Part shown: positions 1-12,916 of the stretch, one piece after another
How positions within the stretch are numbered: the first letter of the stretch is position 1
Layout of the letters: every line of letters starts with the position of its first letter
Assembly: GCA_013076295.1 (NCBI GenBank)
Contig: RQOL01000876.1
Coordinates: 3,224,001 to 3,288,000, forward strand
Origin: Sanderia malayensis
Taxonomy: Eukaryota > Cnidaria > Scyphozoa > Semaeostomeae > Pelagiidae
Direction: 5' to 3'
Length of the DNA: 64,000 bases
Notes under the pieces: model-generated
Told to the model about the DNA's origin: nothing
What the model saw: only the letters and a program-made list of their open reading frames with translations
The model's database searches: none
Position numbers and translations under genes: made by a program

Positions 1-16
1 CAAAAAATCAACGCAC

Positions 17-711
17 CATAGTTGGGCTTGATAGAAATTTCTGCTTTCTCTTTTTGCACGACACTTGAGGGGGGAATGACAGGAGCTAAGGATGATGGGA
101 TACTGCCAGGATGGCCACTGGGTCTCATGTAAAAAGGACTCTGGGATTGATGTCTTGAGTGTGACGGTGACTTGTGGCTTTCTGGTGCTGAAGAGCCTTT
201 GGAAAAGAAAGAAAAGGAAACAAAATCAAGGAGAATCAAATCAAAGCAGAGTGGAACAAACTGCAGAAAAAATCATTGGAACAAAATCAGTGGAACAAAC
301 TGCAAGGAGTGGGAGATGGAGAAGGAGAAACAAGATAGAAGAACTCGGTGTCTTACCAGATTTGTACGATGAAGAAGACGGACTGGGTTGGCGCTCTCTG
401 CTGTTGGCTGACTTTCTCGGAACTGGTACGATTGCTTGTTGGGCGAGTTTTCTCAGGGCAGCAGCGAAACTACCCTCGTCATCATTATGAGACGCAGTTG
501 ATTGATTTTGTGGCATAACTAACGAACGATCGTGATTCCTCTTTGCTAGACTCGGCAGAGGTTGCACTGTGGCTGTCACCTTCATTCCAGCACACTCTGG
601 CACTCTATCTTCTTCTGATTTCAAAAAGACCCTTGCTCTTATTGTATTGTCAATTTCTGGGTCGTACTGTTGGATGTAAAATTGTCTCTCTTGATCTCGT
701 ATCCCTTGGGC
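17..711 (-). CDS. GSE1-like protein, downstream exons (partial, continues off left edge)
   Basis: Two minus-strand exons are seen. Exon 711-357 follows a TTTCTTCAG acceptor and ends at a GTAAGA donor; exon 196-17 follows a CCAAAG acceptor and ends at a GTGCGT donor. They join in frame (TCT G + GC). The first encodes the stretch FAAALRKLAQQA followed by a Ser/Pro-rich tail. From memory, FAAALRKLAKQA is a hallmark of vertebrate GSE1 (genetic suppressor element 1), a nuclear cofactor of LSD1/HDAC complexes. The second exon continues Ser/Pro-rich sequence ending in KPNYG, like the proline-rich GSE1 N-terminal half. The 711 acceptor is phase 0 and matches the phase-0 donor at 10342, so I infer these are exons of the gene starting at 12246. 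The 3' end of the gene lies outside the window. I am fairly sure the exons are coding and moderately sure of the GSE1 assignment. Confidence 0.66.
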
Positions 712-3700
712 CTGAAGAAAGAAGTCGAAGGGAATGGATCACATATTTCGTACAGTGGTCAAATAAACAGGGTTGAAAAGACAAGGCTAAGCAAGTCAAA
801 ACAAGTCCGCAGAGGATGTGATATGAAGTACAAGACAGGTCAATCACTACACTCGGACCTCATCCCAAAATTCATCTAGAATGGTTTATGATCCTGTCAA
901 ATAACAGACTTCTGAATATTTTCAGATTTCTCTATCTGAAAGGATTTACTATCGGCTCCCTGGCTCCAACATTTAGCCCGCTGGCCAAACATAGTGGCAG
1001 TTGTCCCGGAGGATGCGCTTAACTTTTGTTGAATTAGATCACATTTCAAAGCGAAAACTGATGAGATCTACCCGTCTCAAAAGATCATCCACTCTTATTC
1101 GGCTATATGTGTAATCTCATTTTGAAGGCAAATATTTCACTTCATTCTCCACGTCGATTGAGAGATCACTGAGGTTTGAACATGTAATAAACGTAATGAA
1201 TTCAAAAAGCGACAACAATCTTGAGCATTAAATCTTAGATGCACAAGATTGGGGGAGACATTGGCTGATGATGAATCAATTACCAAAAGTCAAAGTGCAA
1301 TTATGCCCCAATACGTTTCAAGTTGTCTCTGTTGCGTCAAACAGCCGTAAACAGATTTATCGACGATTTCAAAACGAGACAATGACGAACACGCAATTCA
1401 AAGAGTATTTCCTTGTTGAACAATGATTAACAATTAATTAACCCTCAATTCATGTTATTTTTATCGACTAATATTAAAAACGCGTCGTTTCCTTTTCTAT
1501 TTCACGTAAAATAATAATAAAACATTGTTGGGTAAGGAAAACTGCTTTCTATAACCCAGACATGGCCAATTTCAAACAACCATTCTACTTTTAAACTATG
1601 ATTTGTACTTGTATGACTGTGTTACAAATAACTACAAACTTCGTACAATCTTACGTATGGTATAGGCGCCTCATCGACGCCTATATCAACTCTTCTAGTT
1701 ATAAGTAATAACATAATATAAACAGTCAGGGCTTCAAAATCACCGAGTGGAACTTTTTTCAATGAAAGCACAATGCCAGGCACTGTATAAACATGACGTC
1801 ACAAGTCTGGCAGGCCAGGGAATTTAGGCCATATCAGAGGCATCGATATTAATATCCGTCTCATAAAAAAAAACGCGCAAATGAAAATAATTGAAATATT
1901 TATCGTAGTCACAAAGAAATAACTCACCAAAATAAAATCACTTCTGCTAATCTCGGTGGCACTTAACTACAAAAACATTGACTTGTAGACAGAGATTAAG
2001 ATTGAGATGTGTGCTGTACACATCAATAGTAACTATATCTCCAGAAGAACCAATACAGTTGAAGCAATTGGGCCGCTAATTACAGAAACTTCGCTGAATA
2101 TTCCTACGTAATTTCGCAATTATAAAATTAATTAAGGACAATAGAAACAGGAAGGGCAGCTAATAACAATGAAAAACAACAACAAAAGGTGAATATCATC
2201 ATTTCAAAGTACAATTAGTTTAGTTTTCATCCGCAATGTGAATAATAATCAACGGGGACACGAACTTGAAGATTATGTCTACAGTACAATCAAACAATCC
2301 CTGGGTCAGTCGGATTGTGTGGGCAAAGAATTTTAAGTACACAGTATCGTTTGTGGTGATCTGCTGAACAAAAGCCACCGACCTGAAGGCTTTTTTGACA
2401 TCGAATATCGATACAAATAACCTGTTACAAGTTCACATCCCTCGCATAAACACCCCTCCCTCTTTCCTCCCCCCTCGTTCCCCCAAACGGTCATTCAACT
2501 CAATGACCGTGATATCACGAAACATCGACGCAATGACTTGCTGCAAAAAACCGTTTGATAAGAAAGCAAGAAAGCACAGTTTACGTTCGGTGACTTCAAC
2601 AGCGTTCTATACTTTACTAAACATAGAGAGGTTCGTCTTCAATTGTTTAAAAATCCCAAGAATGCAACCTCGGTTGTTATAAGAAACTGATACTGGCTTT
2701 AAAGCCAGTGGAGGTCACGGCTCTTAAACTATCGTCAAATTGCTTATTGAAGTAACATAATCGATTAACTATATAATACGAAACGGTACGCAACGTGAGG
2801 CCGAGCTTCCAACAAAACATCTATTGAATTAAAAACCAGGCTTGTTTTCATAAATAAAGCTTTATTTCAAGAAAAGCAATCTCCAGTTTCCCCTAATTCA
2901 AATGAAAACATGCGTGGCTCTTTGAGATCACACAGAGATGCTTATTGACGATTTGAAAAACTCCATACAGATGAATGAGACGACATTTGATTGCAGTTGA
3001 TTGACTTTATTGATACAAGACATTTTGGCCTATTCGACGTACAATGCTTATTAAAATAACGGGATAATCGCAGACGATAGCTGAAATTACTAAGGACGCT
3101 GTCTGCTCCATATGCTAGAATTTGCCAAAGACAATGTAATAATGCAAATAGCCAAAGCTAACAATACCTAATACGTGGTTAGCTGCACGGTATTAACAAA
3201 CAGAATGAACCCCCAAGACAAAGAAGACGGGTTATTAAATATTGATTTGAAATGACCAGCAAAATTACAAATTATGGCGCACCTGATAGGGGAGTTTTCG
3301 TTTCGAACGGGAGCTCCATTCTGTCTCAAATCAGTCCCCCCAAAAATATTGATGCTTAACTCCATGCCGTGCATAATAACGCGGATTTGTTAATCAAATA
3401 GGCTTGAATGTAACAAATTGCTGACACCTTTGTGATGTGCTATATTTTGTGAACGCACAATGCGATAAGAACGATAAAAAGTCTTCACAAGTACCCGATG
3501 TAATAAGATCATACTGTCCCAAAAATGAAAATTTATCGCTTCGTCGTCCTTATGTATGACTCAAAGGGTAGGTGTTAAAGAAAACAACCAGCACTTAACC
3601 TTACAATGTAGCCAAACGGACCAAAAACCCCCAGAGTGTAGAACAGAGTATAAATTCTGGACCCGCATATTGAATACGTGACAGGAACAGGTCATTGGCA

Positions 3701-4394
3701 AAACAGCCGATTGTTGTCAAACGATTACGATATGTGTTTTGAAAATAGCCTTAAAGTAAATAAAGGACAACTTACAAATAAGTAGGCTATATAGAGCAGG
3801 TTGGTGCTTGATTTGGATTCGTGTAGACACGAATTTGTATTCAAGAAGCTTGTCGAAGCCAAGTAGAAGCTGAAGACGTCGTTCTCGTAAGGTCGAGCAC
3901 TTGTTATGACGGTACAAAACCGAATAGAGGAAAGCCATAGAACAATCGGTTTGCGGTCTGTCATTATCTATTTGTGTCTGCGAGATTTAACAAGTATTAT
4001 CTCGAAGATAAAAGACGAGCGAAGTGGGTTACAATGCGACTTAAATATTATAATTACAAGGGTCAGTCCATTTGGCCTATCTTATTGTATTCGGCTTGAC
4101 CCTGTTTAGGTAACAATGCAAACCAAAGAACACAATCGCTTGGAGATTGCAATTACACTATGAAAACTAAATCAAGAGAAGGTCTTAAAGTGCTTGTCTA
4201 TAGTGATCTTGTCTTTAATCATCTCATAAATCACTTCGGGTGAGAGCGTAAATCGTGTTGCATGCTCAAACAAAACCAAAATCCATACAACACACTTAAC
4301 ACAGGCGAAAAAGCCTTCACAACGGCTGTGGAGACTTAAAGAAACCTGCAAATTTGCATCCAGCCAATTGCTAAAAACAGTAGACTATTTCATA

Positions 4395-4450
4395 TTCTAT
4401 TGTTTTGAGCAGAAATATCAGCCAGGTTCTTAATCCATTAGTTTTGGCTG
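4395..4450. repeat. Dispersed repeat fragment
   Basis: The segment shares an extended, gapped similarity with 53741-53795 in a HYDIN intron. Common words are CTATTGTTTTGA, CAGAAAT and TTCTTAATCCATT. The copy in HYDIN lies beside a perfect 22-bp inverted repeat, so the family may be a short DNA-transposon derivative. Confidence 0.45.
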
Positions 4451-5856
4451 TATCCTAAGGTATAGGGTCAAGGTGGTTAGGTTTAGAGTTGGGATCAAGG
4501 TACGTTTTAGAGCTAAAAATTGCACATATAAAATACATTCAGACATAAGGGTATTCTTACATGAAGTCCTTGCCTTCTCAACAAGCACAACGAATACAAC
4601 AACAATGATTTTCATGCGCTTAAAATGCAGCCTCTTTCTGAGATCGAGGCAATTAATAACGGTTGTATGCGTGTTAGCATGAGAAATAATGATGAACATA
4701 CATGTCAAGAATGTTTACTGAATTTGCGCTTAAAATGAAGATAAACTCGATCTGCTTATTCTCAAAAGCCAAATAGAATTGCGGAGGAATGGTTGCAGTT
4801 ACTGGTGATGGATGATTTGATGGAAATTCAATTAACAAATACTAGCAGATGCAAATAAACGTAAATAATATGAGCAGCACCTGCTAAATGCGATCAAACA
4901 ACACTCGGGAAAATAACGAGCAAGTGCAGACTTTAAAACAACATAAGTAAACAACGCAGGCTGTATTTCAATTTTGTTTGCAGCTTTTCAGGTTTTAAAT
5001 GCGAAATCATTCAAACCGGTTGCAACCAGTTAAATCAAAGACAATTGTATCAGCAACAATAACAATAATAATAAAATATTGTAGGGTGGAATTAAGAATC
5101 TAAACAATATATAAATGTTGAGGTTGGTCGCATGTGAAAGGTTATATATCGTGAATGCATGCATATGACACCAGTTATCCTTCTTGCTTTGTTTGCATTA
5201 ACAATGCGCAAACTAAAATAAAACTCTATAAACAATAGACTGCTGCAATTCACGCTTAAATAGAGATATTTACCTGCGTTGTGAGTTATATAGAATATGA
5301 CGACCAACATTCGCTCAACATTTGCTGTTTTGGTAAATTGTGTGAGCTAGAAACTAGCAACATCACTATGTTGCATAAGTTCCCGTGCGGAGCTTGCAAA
5401 GTACGTCACCCAAATGGTATTATACATTTCGTATTATGTGCTTTGAGAGTGGCAGGTACATGAATAATTAACTACATGTGTCTGATGATTGTGTGAGCTA
5501 AGCCAACATCCTTCATTGCCGATATCCAAATCTGATTATCAGGCTATTCAATGGCTCGGCGTTACAATGAAAGACAAAAAGGTTTTGAACTACCAACTAC
5601 CAGTCCAGTAACTCATTAAAAATTCTAATCGGTCAGAGATATCACCACCACAGCAGCCAAATCATCAACCATAGCTGCACCCTCATACTTGACGCACACA
5701 CGACTAATATCTATGGGATGTCTATAAACTCCTTTTACTGGCATCATCCATTGCTCACGATAACCACAATCAGCATCAGATTCGATATCAATAAATGACA
5801 GATTCGACTTATAGATACAGTGCTATTCGCATCAATCTGGGTCTTAGTTCACAATA

Positions 5857-5973
5857 TACCGTAATGCTTCGATTAAACGCCCCCTCCTTTTAAACGCCCC
5901 CTCGAATAGAGGCCCCCTAAAATATCAAAATATTTAATAAACGCCCCGAGCGTTTAATCGAACCATTACGGTA
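5857..5973. mobile_element. Short MITE with 24-bp terminal inverted repeats
   Basis: The left end reads TACCGTAATGCTTCGATTAA and the right end is its reverse complement with one mismatch. The arms continue to about 24-25 bp (5856-5880 and 5950-5974). The 118-bp element is GC-richer inside, with repeated AAACGCCCC words. A TA dinucleotide at each end suggests Tc1/mariner-type TA insertion. It has no coding capacity. A diverged relative is seen at 37880-37962. Confidence 0.65.
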
Positions 5974-6459
5974 TTCCTCGTATGCTGTTATCATAAAAAA
6001 TCGCGAGTGGATCCAACTCGTGACGTCAACATGCACTTAAATCTATTGCATTTGCAACTAGCGGAAAACAAAAGGCTCGTTGTCAGCCTAGATGGGAGGG
6101 TATACTATAAAGCGTTGTTTCCATGTGGCGGTTGTGTGTCGCAAGTAATCAGGTGAACGCAATGTACCCATTTCCACTTGCATTGCGGGAAAGGGTCTTT
6201 GACACACCGCGACAACATGAAAACAGGGCCTTAGCACGGCTTATGAGGCGAAATATGAATTATTTGTGTTTGTGTGAGAAATTTCCCTCAGCGCATAACG
6301 TGCTAGAAGAAGCGCTATTGTTTGCTTCTCAGCTTGTTTGGGTTAAGCGTGCGTCAACAAAAAAGATTATCATTGTTCCACTAGTGAATCCATGATAAAC
6401 TAAGGGTTATAAAAACAACATAAAATTTGAGTCTGGCCTCTGAAAATCGTGTGCGAATA

Positions 6460-6863
6460 TACACGTTTTTTTTTATAAGAAACCGGTTTATAAGAAACCT
6501 AGATCTAGACGCCCTAAAATTTAAGAAACTTTTAGAACTACAAGGAAATATTTAAGAAACATTAGAAATTTCCGAAACACGTTTTTCCCTCACGGATTTA
6601 ACAAATGTCAACTACAGTAAGTATGTTTTATGTGCAAAGCATAACATTGTCGGCTCCAAATGACGATTTTTCGCATTGACGATTTTTCTTTGTTATAATA
6701 CTAATATTTTGCCACATCCACGTTTTTTTCTTCGTTCTCACTACAACTTTTTTCATTAAATTAAGAAACTTTTAAGAAACTTTTAGAACTAAAATGTGGC
6801 TAAAAATTAAGAAACTTTTACTACTAGGCCTTGAGCCAGGTTTCTTATAAAAAAAAACGTGTA
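6460..6863. mobile_element. 404-bp MITE with perfect 25-bp terminal inverted repeats
   Basis: Positions 6460-6484 and 6839-6863 are exact reverse complements: TACACG, nine T, then ATAAGAAACC. The interior is AT-rich and repeats TTAAGAAACTTTT-type words on both sides. No open frame resembles a transposase. The perfect ends suggest a recent insertion. Confidence 0.7.
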
Positions 6864-8676
6864 GTCCTAATTGTTGTTGGGTACGTTTGGTGAAATTTTT
6901 CGAAAGATCTGTTGAACTCGATTCGAAAGGCCAAAAATTTCTGAAGTTGAGAAATTTGTGAAGTAAAAAAAAAGATAATTGAAAATAAGAGACCTGAAGA
7001 GACATTTGTCTTTGAAGTTCACGTTTTCGCCTGCTGTAAAGCTGATTTTTCTTTCTACGTGCTCTGCCTGTGATGTTAGTCCTTCGTTTTCTAGGCATTT
7101 CAAATGTGCATGCCAAAGGCCAAACTGGAATGTGAAATGTTCAATTTATCAACAAACAATCTCTGCTTCGTCTCAACATGATATTTCCATGTTGCAAGCT
7201 CAAATTCATAAAATATTCAAACATTTTTTGTTGATAACAAAACATCGAATGTCAAAATCGATCCATTCGAACATGACATTCTCAAGCATTCTGAGACAAA
7301 TTATAAACTGCAAAAGCACTTTTGTGTAAACAAAACATATCAATAATTAATGCCACAAGTGACAGAATGTACTCACAGAAATTCTGTAGTTTCGCTTTCC
7401 TCGAGTTTAATACAATCAATGTGGTGACCAGCAACAAATTTTTACTTGACCAGCGATAAACAACGTTATCTTATCATCAACATTTAATGTCGGAAGAAAC
7501 TCACTTGCAAATGCTAATAATTGATTGAATTATAAAAACATTAGCGACAGCAAATTGCAAATGATGAGATATCTTTATTTATTAATGTCATCACAACACG
7601 AAACTGTCAAGTTTCCATTGTTACAAAACAAAGCGTTTGATTTTTCACCACGCAGTGACGCAGAACGACTTAATTCAGAAACGGAAACAACAGTTTTTAC
7701 AAAGGCAGAACAAGGTATAGATCGAAGAAAATCTGTTATTGTCTCACAAACGAAAAAGAATATGGAAAAACTAAAACCAATTTGTAAATTTGCAAGCTAT
7801 TCGGATCCATTTGGTATGTTTTGAGACTATATTTCTTGAGAACTTCAGGAGTAGTTCGTGATACAAAATACGATTGCCAACCATTTATTCAAGCATCCCA
7901 ACGTTAAACAATTATCATACGTTGACGTCACACGCTTCTAACATTTTGGGTATGACACCGAGTGACAAAAGAGACTTGTCACTGTGACAAACAAACTAGA
8001 CAAACCACCATTTGGTCAACCACGATTACTGATATAACAATCCACTTCTCAATACTCAATAGCATGTATTTGAAGGGAATACGCACAACTAACCATCCGT
8101 TTATTCTTCTCAAGACATAAATTCACATAAATTAGGCAGATACAGGTGTGAATTAGTCATGTGAAGTGACTCTCACCCACACATCACCCTCATACGGGCT
8201 CATACCCCAATCTAACCAACCCTAATCAATTTGCACACACATGAAGTAGGCGATAAACATGCCTGTTTTGGAATTGTTTTTGTGACTACACGAGGCGTTT
8301 TCAACTGTGCAAACATCTAAATTATAGTGTTGAACTTTCTTTGATTCAAAATTCGACAATATTTGCATTTGAAGGCAGGTTCTGCGTTCGCACGAAAATG
8401 CTTTGTCCGCCTGCAGACAAAAGAAGCTAACTCTATAGTCTACTAGCGATTTATCTTTATTACATGTGTTTTCCCAGTTGCTGTCAAAGAAATACCTTGT
8501 CTTGAACACCCACAATCCCTATTCCCCAGCCCCAATGACCTAAAATAACACCACAACCTCTGCATTTATTTATTCTTGAAGCAAATTAACTTTAATGAAC
8601 AACCACTTGGTATTGCATGTCGCAATTTAACCACGATCGATAAGGTTATAAAATGTTATCCCAACAATAGTAAATA

Positions 8677-8848
8677 CAGTGGAATCCCGCTATAACGAAC
8701 TCTGTAGGGACCGAGAAAATAGTTCGCAATAGCGGGAGTTCGTTATACAGAAGGGACATTTTTTTATGAAGAACTACTTCCCAGAATCCAAGGGACCGGA
8801 GTTTTAGTTCGTAATAGCGGGAAGTTCGTTATAAACGGTATTTCACAT
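8677..8848. mobile_element. pogo/Tigger-like MITE fragment
   Basis: The left end CAGTGGAATCCCGCTATAAC resembles the terminal repeats of pogo/Tigger-type Tc1-mariner elements. The interior repeats GTTCGTTATA, AGTTCGCAATAGCGGG and AGTTCGTAATAGCGGG. The right end is degraded. Confidence 0.5.
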
Positions 8849-10341
8849 GAAAATTCCCATTGAAAGAGTTGTCTAATAACTGCATACGATTGAAATAGAT
8901 TGGCAAAGATGTTTGTTAGGATAATTAATAAAAATTATCCTATTTGCGAAGTAAACAGTAACAAACTACAAATGACAGCTGCCGCGATAACCTTTAAAAT
9001 AGTCTTAGGCCATCAGAGAATATTAATCCGACGAAAATTATATCAAAATGTAAATTCCATAGAGCTTATGGAGTTTTAGCTTAATTGGCAGGGGACTCAT
9101 AAGTGGAATTTGTTTGATTGAGTTGGGCGACACGAATTAACGAGAAAAAAACGAAACTCGTTAAAACAATGTTTGAAATAATTTATGAGCGATACGTCTT
9201 TGGCATAAGTGTTAGAGGGGTGGGTTCACGCAAGAAGATCGCCCTTGAAAATAAAAAACTCGCATGGTTCAAATGGATGATATCGTAGTTTAAAAAGATT
9301 TAAACATTATATACACTTACTTGGATTGTGATAACCAGTTGACAACAACAAAAGCAAATTAAAGAGATTCAGCAACTGATGTTTATGCACAAGCTAAGAG
9401 ATGACGAAAAATCGTTCGGTTCAGTCTGATAGAACCGCCAGTTTCACATCCAAATAACACAACCTATAGCAACATTAGTTGATGCAGTTGAACAGTTGCA
9501 TCAAACCGGCACGCTAACAGCTCCAATCATTCAATGTATACGTGCGTATATAACGAAAAAACGAGAAACCATCGATCGAAATATTGCAGGTGATATGCTT
9601 AACAATTCAAGAAGCCAACCACTGTCTATGATGATAGCTTATTAATCTTGTAATAATGTGTACATGTGCTATAGAAGCACGTACCACCTGCCTCTCTAAA
9701 TGGCTCCATTGTTCGCAATACAAAGACAATTTCCATTAAAACGAGGGTCATTGTTTAATAATGAATCTTAGCCTGTCGAAGTTCCATTCTATGAAATTCG
9801 TAAGCAACAACAGCTGTATCAGTTGACTATGTAACTTGATAGCACTGACGTTAGATCGGTGCCGAGAACGAGTGCTCAGACAATGACGTAAGGTATTGGT
9901 CAGGCGTTCTATTCGCGTAACGCCCACCTCGTTATAAAAGATACAACCACATAAACACCCCCTATTCACACCTTCAGTCGTAAGGGAATCTTGTGAATTT
10001 TCAGCAGAAGCATGTGGGAATTGAAAGGTCTAATTTGTCAGTGAAATGGCCAATAATTATTCCGGATTGATAGAATTAAGAATAATAAAAAATCATATTT
10101 TGCGTGCAAGACGTTGATTCGCGTAAATAAATGTCTTCACTAACAAAATATGCCACCCTGGAGGAGCATACCGAGTTAATATTTGTTTAATGACTCGCTC
10201 GCTAATCAGGTCAAGATATCTTTGCGTGGAGTTGAGGATACGTGAATTTGCGCTTGGCTACGCAACAAAGCAATTATTCAGATAATGATAAAATCTCTTA
10301 CGTAAAGTCTTAATGGTAATAAAAGGCATCATGCCACTCAC

Positions 10342-12246
10342 CGTATCTGCTTTGCTCTTCGGAACAAAACTCGTTTCTTCTACCGATTCGGTCGCCTGTC
10401 TCTCGTCTCTTCTTGAAACCATCATGGTCTTACACCAAGTGCAGACAACAACAAGATTCTCAATCATAATTGCACAGGCTGGCCTCGTACGATCCGACCT
10501 GATAAACTCCTTGCACAACCTTTGGTCTACCACCTTTGAGTCGAGCCGGTGCGTCGTATCACCACAGATGAAGCAGACAAAGTGATGAGGCTTGTAATGG
10601 CGCGTGAGCCGATCCTCGTCTGTTTGTGACATTGTCTCGTAGAAGTTCCACTGACAAACCAAATTGAAGTAGCAGAGCTTGCAAGTGCGCATGCTTGGAC
10701 TTTTCTCCGGTATGTAGCCAGCTAATTTGGCAAGTAATGGAAAGTATGGTTCACTTTTGTCACTTCTTGGTGACATGTGAATACATTGAGATTCACCAGC
10801 TGGAATATCAATCAAGCATATTTCACATTTTGTTAGACTTTCATCTTCTTTATCCTCATATCTCTTTAGCATGTACTCTCTTCTGTTCAAGGGAACATCT
10901 TCCTTATCGAATTTAGACCATTGGTTTTTCAAGCTCTCGTAACATAGCTGGCACACTAATGATTGACCAAGTTTCTTCGAAAAATACGTCCCTGCGACTT
11001 TCTCCATGCTATCGAGAAAACTCAGGTCCATATTTGCGTATGGATTAGAATATACTTCCTTCATGCCCTTCCGTAATTCCTTCTTTTGACAAATGAAGCA
11101 CAACAGTTCTAAATCGTCTGCGACATTGGCACAACTCACAAGTTTCACAAAAATGTCTTGCTCTTTGTTCTTCGGCACTGAAAACACCCAATCCGCTATC
11201 GACATGCCAGTTTTCCTATACAAGTCCCATTGCTTATACAATATGTGACTACACTTTTCGCAAGCCTTGACGTTTCCATCACCGTCAATCGTCTCTGCAC
11301 CTACAGGCTCCTTGAGATTTTGAAGAAATGGAAAATACGGCAGATTTGTTGCAATGTTTTTACAGCACAACAACTGGGCTGGAGCAGGTTCTGTTAATCC
11401 ACAAAGAAAACAAACAAACATGGATTCTCTGTTCATCTTCGTATCTCTGTTGATACTATATTGACGCTCGGAATACGGCGTCCCAGTCTTAGTGTACAGC
11501 TGCCACTGAGAAAAGAAGCTCTGATGACATTCATCACATGCGTGAACTCTTCCCTGTGAGTCAATCTGTTGATTTGCATCTGAATGCAAATTAGCCAAGC
11601 TTGGATAAAATGGAGTTTCCATTTTCATCTGTGGTCGTGTATGCAATGTTCTTAAGAAATCAACTGGCTTTGTCTTCCTGCAAATATAACAGATCCCTCT
11701 CTCACCGGCAGGAGAAGCTTTCTTATGCCTTGTGTCAGTGCTATCATCATTATAAGGTCGTTCCTTACTTACAACAGGTCTTGAGTTCGATGATGATGCT
11801 CGTTCTGCTGTGCTCTTCTCCAACAAAAACCTTTTATCATCGATATTGACTACATTTCTCATCTTGGAAGTTTCAGCATGAATTAACGTACTCGTATAAG
11901 GGTGATAGCTATTCGAAGAACTCTCACTCTCCGACAGACTGTTATCTTTATTATCGTACAATTGAAATTGTTGTAGATCATCAGTTTCATGCAAATCTGA
12001 AGGGTACTTCAACCAATACAATCTTTTCAAGAGGGGAGTCTCATTCATTTCGTACGAGTTCCACTGCTGAATTAAAAACGAATAGCAGACATTGCAAGCA
12101 TTATACCTTCCATTTTCCCCGGCTTTCTGTATATTTGCAGGTGGCGTATGATACTCCAAGAAGGGAAAGAAAGGCGTTTCGTCATCACATGGCCTAGAAA
12201 TAATAGGCCAGTGGGCCTGAGTTGCTCCACAAATATAACAATCCAT
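10342..12246 (-). CDS. Cys-rich repeat protein, long first coding exon (N-terminal part of the GSE1-like gene)
   Basis: This exon encodes 635 codons from the first ATG (12246) to a strong GTGAGT donor after codon 635. The open frame also runs upstream through a TTG, but only the ATG at 12246 is a normal start. Six repeats begin near residues 3, 186, 279, 383, 474 and 558. Each has a CxxC (CYIC, CYIC, CFLC, CFIC, CEIC, CFIC), usually a PF(F/Y)P(F/S)L-type block, then about 50 residues later a second CxxC followed by a QW..Y motif. The sixth is degenerate and lacks the QW part. The paired CxxC motifs suggest zinc binding, which is inference. The linker between repeats 1 and 2 is Ser-rich and looks disordered. 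The open frame continues 28 codons into the intron before a stop, so an intronless prediction would give a false C-terminus. Confidence 0.75.
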
Positions 12247-12916
12247 GTATAATTCAAGGGCAAGTGAAAAAAACAAAGCTAATAGAACCAAGATTGATAA
12301 TTCATAGCTGCTATTGCCAAGGGTTCTTCTAAAGCTGTCAATAATTCATCATTAAAAATTTGTATTTGCACAGATGATGAGATGTGATAGACCACCTTGC
12401 TGGTGGAGAAGAAAATTCTATGCAAAGCAGGTCAGGTCTGTTCTAGCCGCCTCGTTCACATTACAAGAATGATTGTAAACAAATGATGTCATCAAGAAAG
12501 AAAAATGATTAGCGTAATTGTTGCATGTTCATAATATTTAATAGTTTATAAATTGAACAAATGATTAAATAGGAAAGTAAGCGAATCAGAAGGAGCTATA
12601 GCTGCCATCGTGGATAAAAGTCCTGGAACACATCGCACCCTCTGTACCTCTCCTCCTCCAAAAAATGTTGTTTCCAGAGAAAAACATACTTAATATCGAT
12701 AAAATTCTAATTGCATGGGGAATGCAAGGTTCTGATTAATAAAACAATATTGCTTTACGGGAGTAAAGGGTTGAATAAAACCCGGGAAGGTAATCACGTT
12801 GGTTGATAGCCTTTTTTTGTATTTTTACAATTGTCCCAACGACTTTTGTCCACTATTGTAGCAATACGTTGAAACACGTTTGAATACAGGAAAGAGAAAG
12901 AAACATTTCTCAATAG
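12247..12916. other. Intergenic stretch between the GSE1-like start and the receptor stop
   Basis: No coding signal is seen on either strand. It would hold the promoter and 5' UTR of the GSE1-like gene and the 3' UTR of the receptor gene, both on the minus strand. Confidence 0.4.

Larger units (their letters stand above)
712..10341 (-). other. Large putative intron of the GSE1-like gene, no convincing exon inside
   Basis: This 9.6-kb stretch has only short, unconserved open frames. It contains the MITEs listed separately (5857-5973, 6460-6863, 8677-8848) and a dispersed-repeat fragment near 4395-4450. The boundaries are a GTGAGT donor and a TTTCTTCAG acceptor of matching phase. I cannot rule out a small additional exon. 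Confidence 0.5.

Noticed and set aside
241..624. A separate small minus-strand gene of 127 codons
   Set aside because: The coding part is an exon with its own acceptor (711) and donor (357); the tail beyond the donor is intron read-through.
2395..2682. Plus-strand open frame of 95 codons
   Set aside because: Low-complexity, no family features, within the large intron.
7525..7824. Plus-strand open frame of 99 codons
   Set aside because: It starts at TTG, has no recognisable similarity or splice context, and lies in an intron of the opposite strand.
12247..12291. Hydrophobic N-terminal extension (ALFFSLALEL) of the Cys-repeat protein as a signal peptide
   Set aside because: It depends on a TTG start; the ATG at 12246 is the first normal start and gives a compact cytosolic or nuclear protein.
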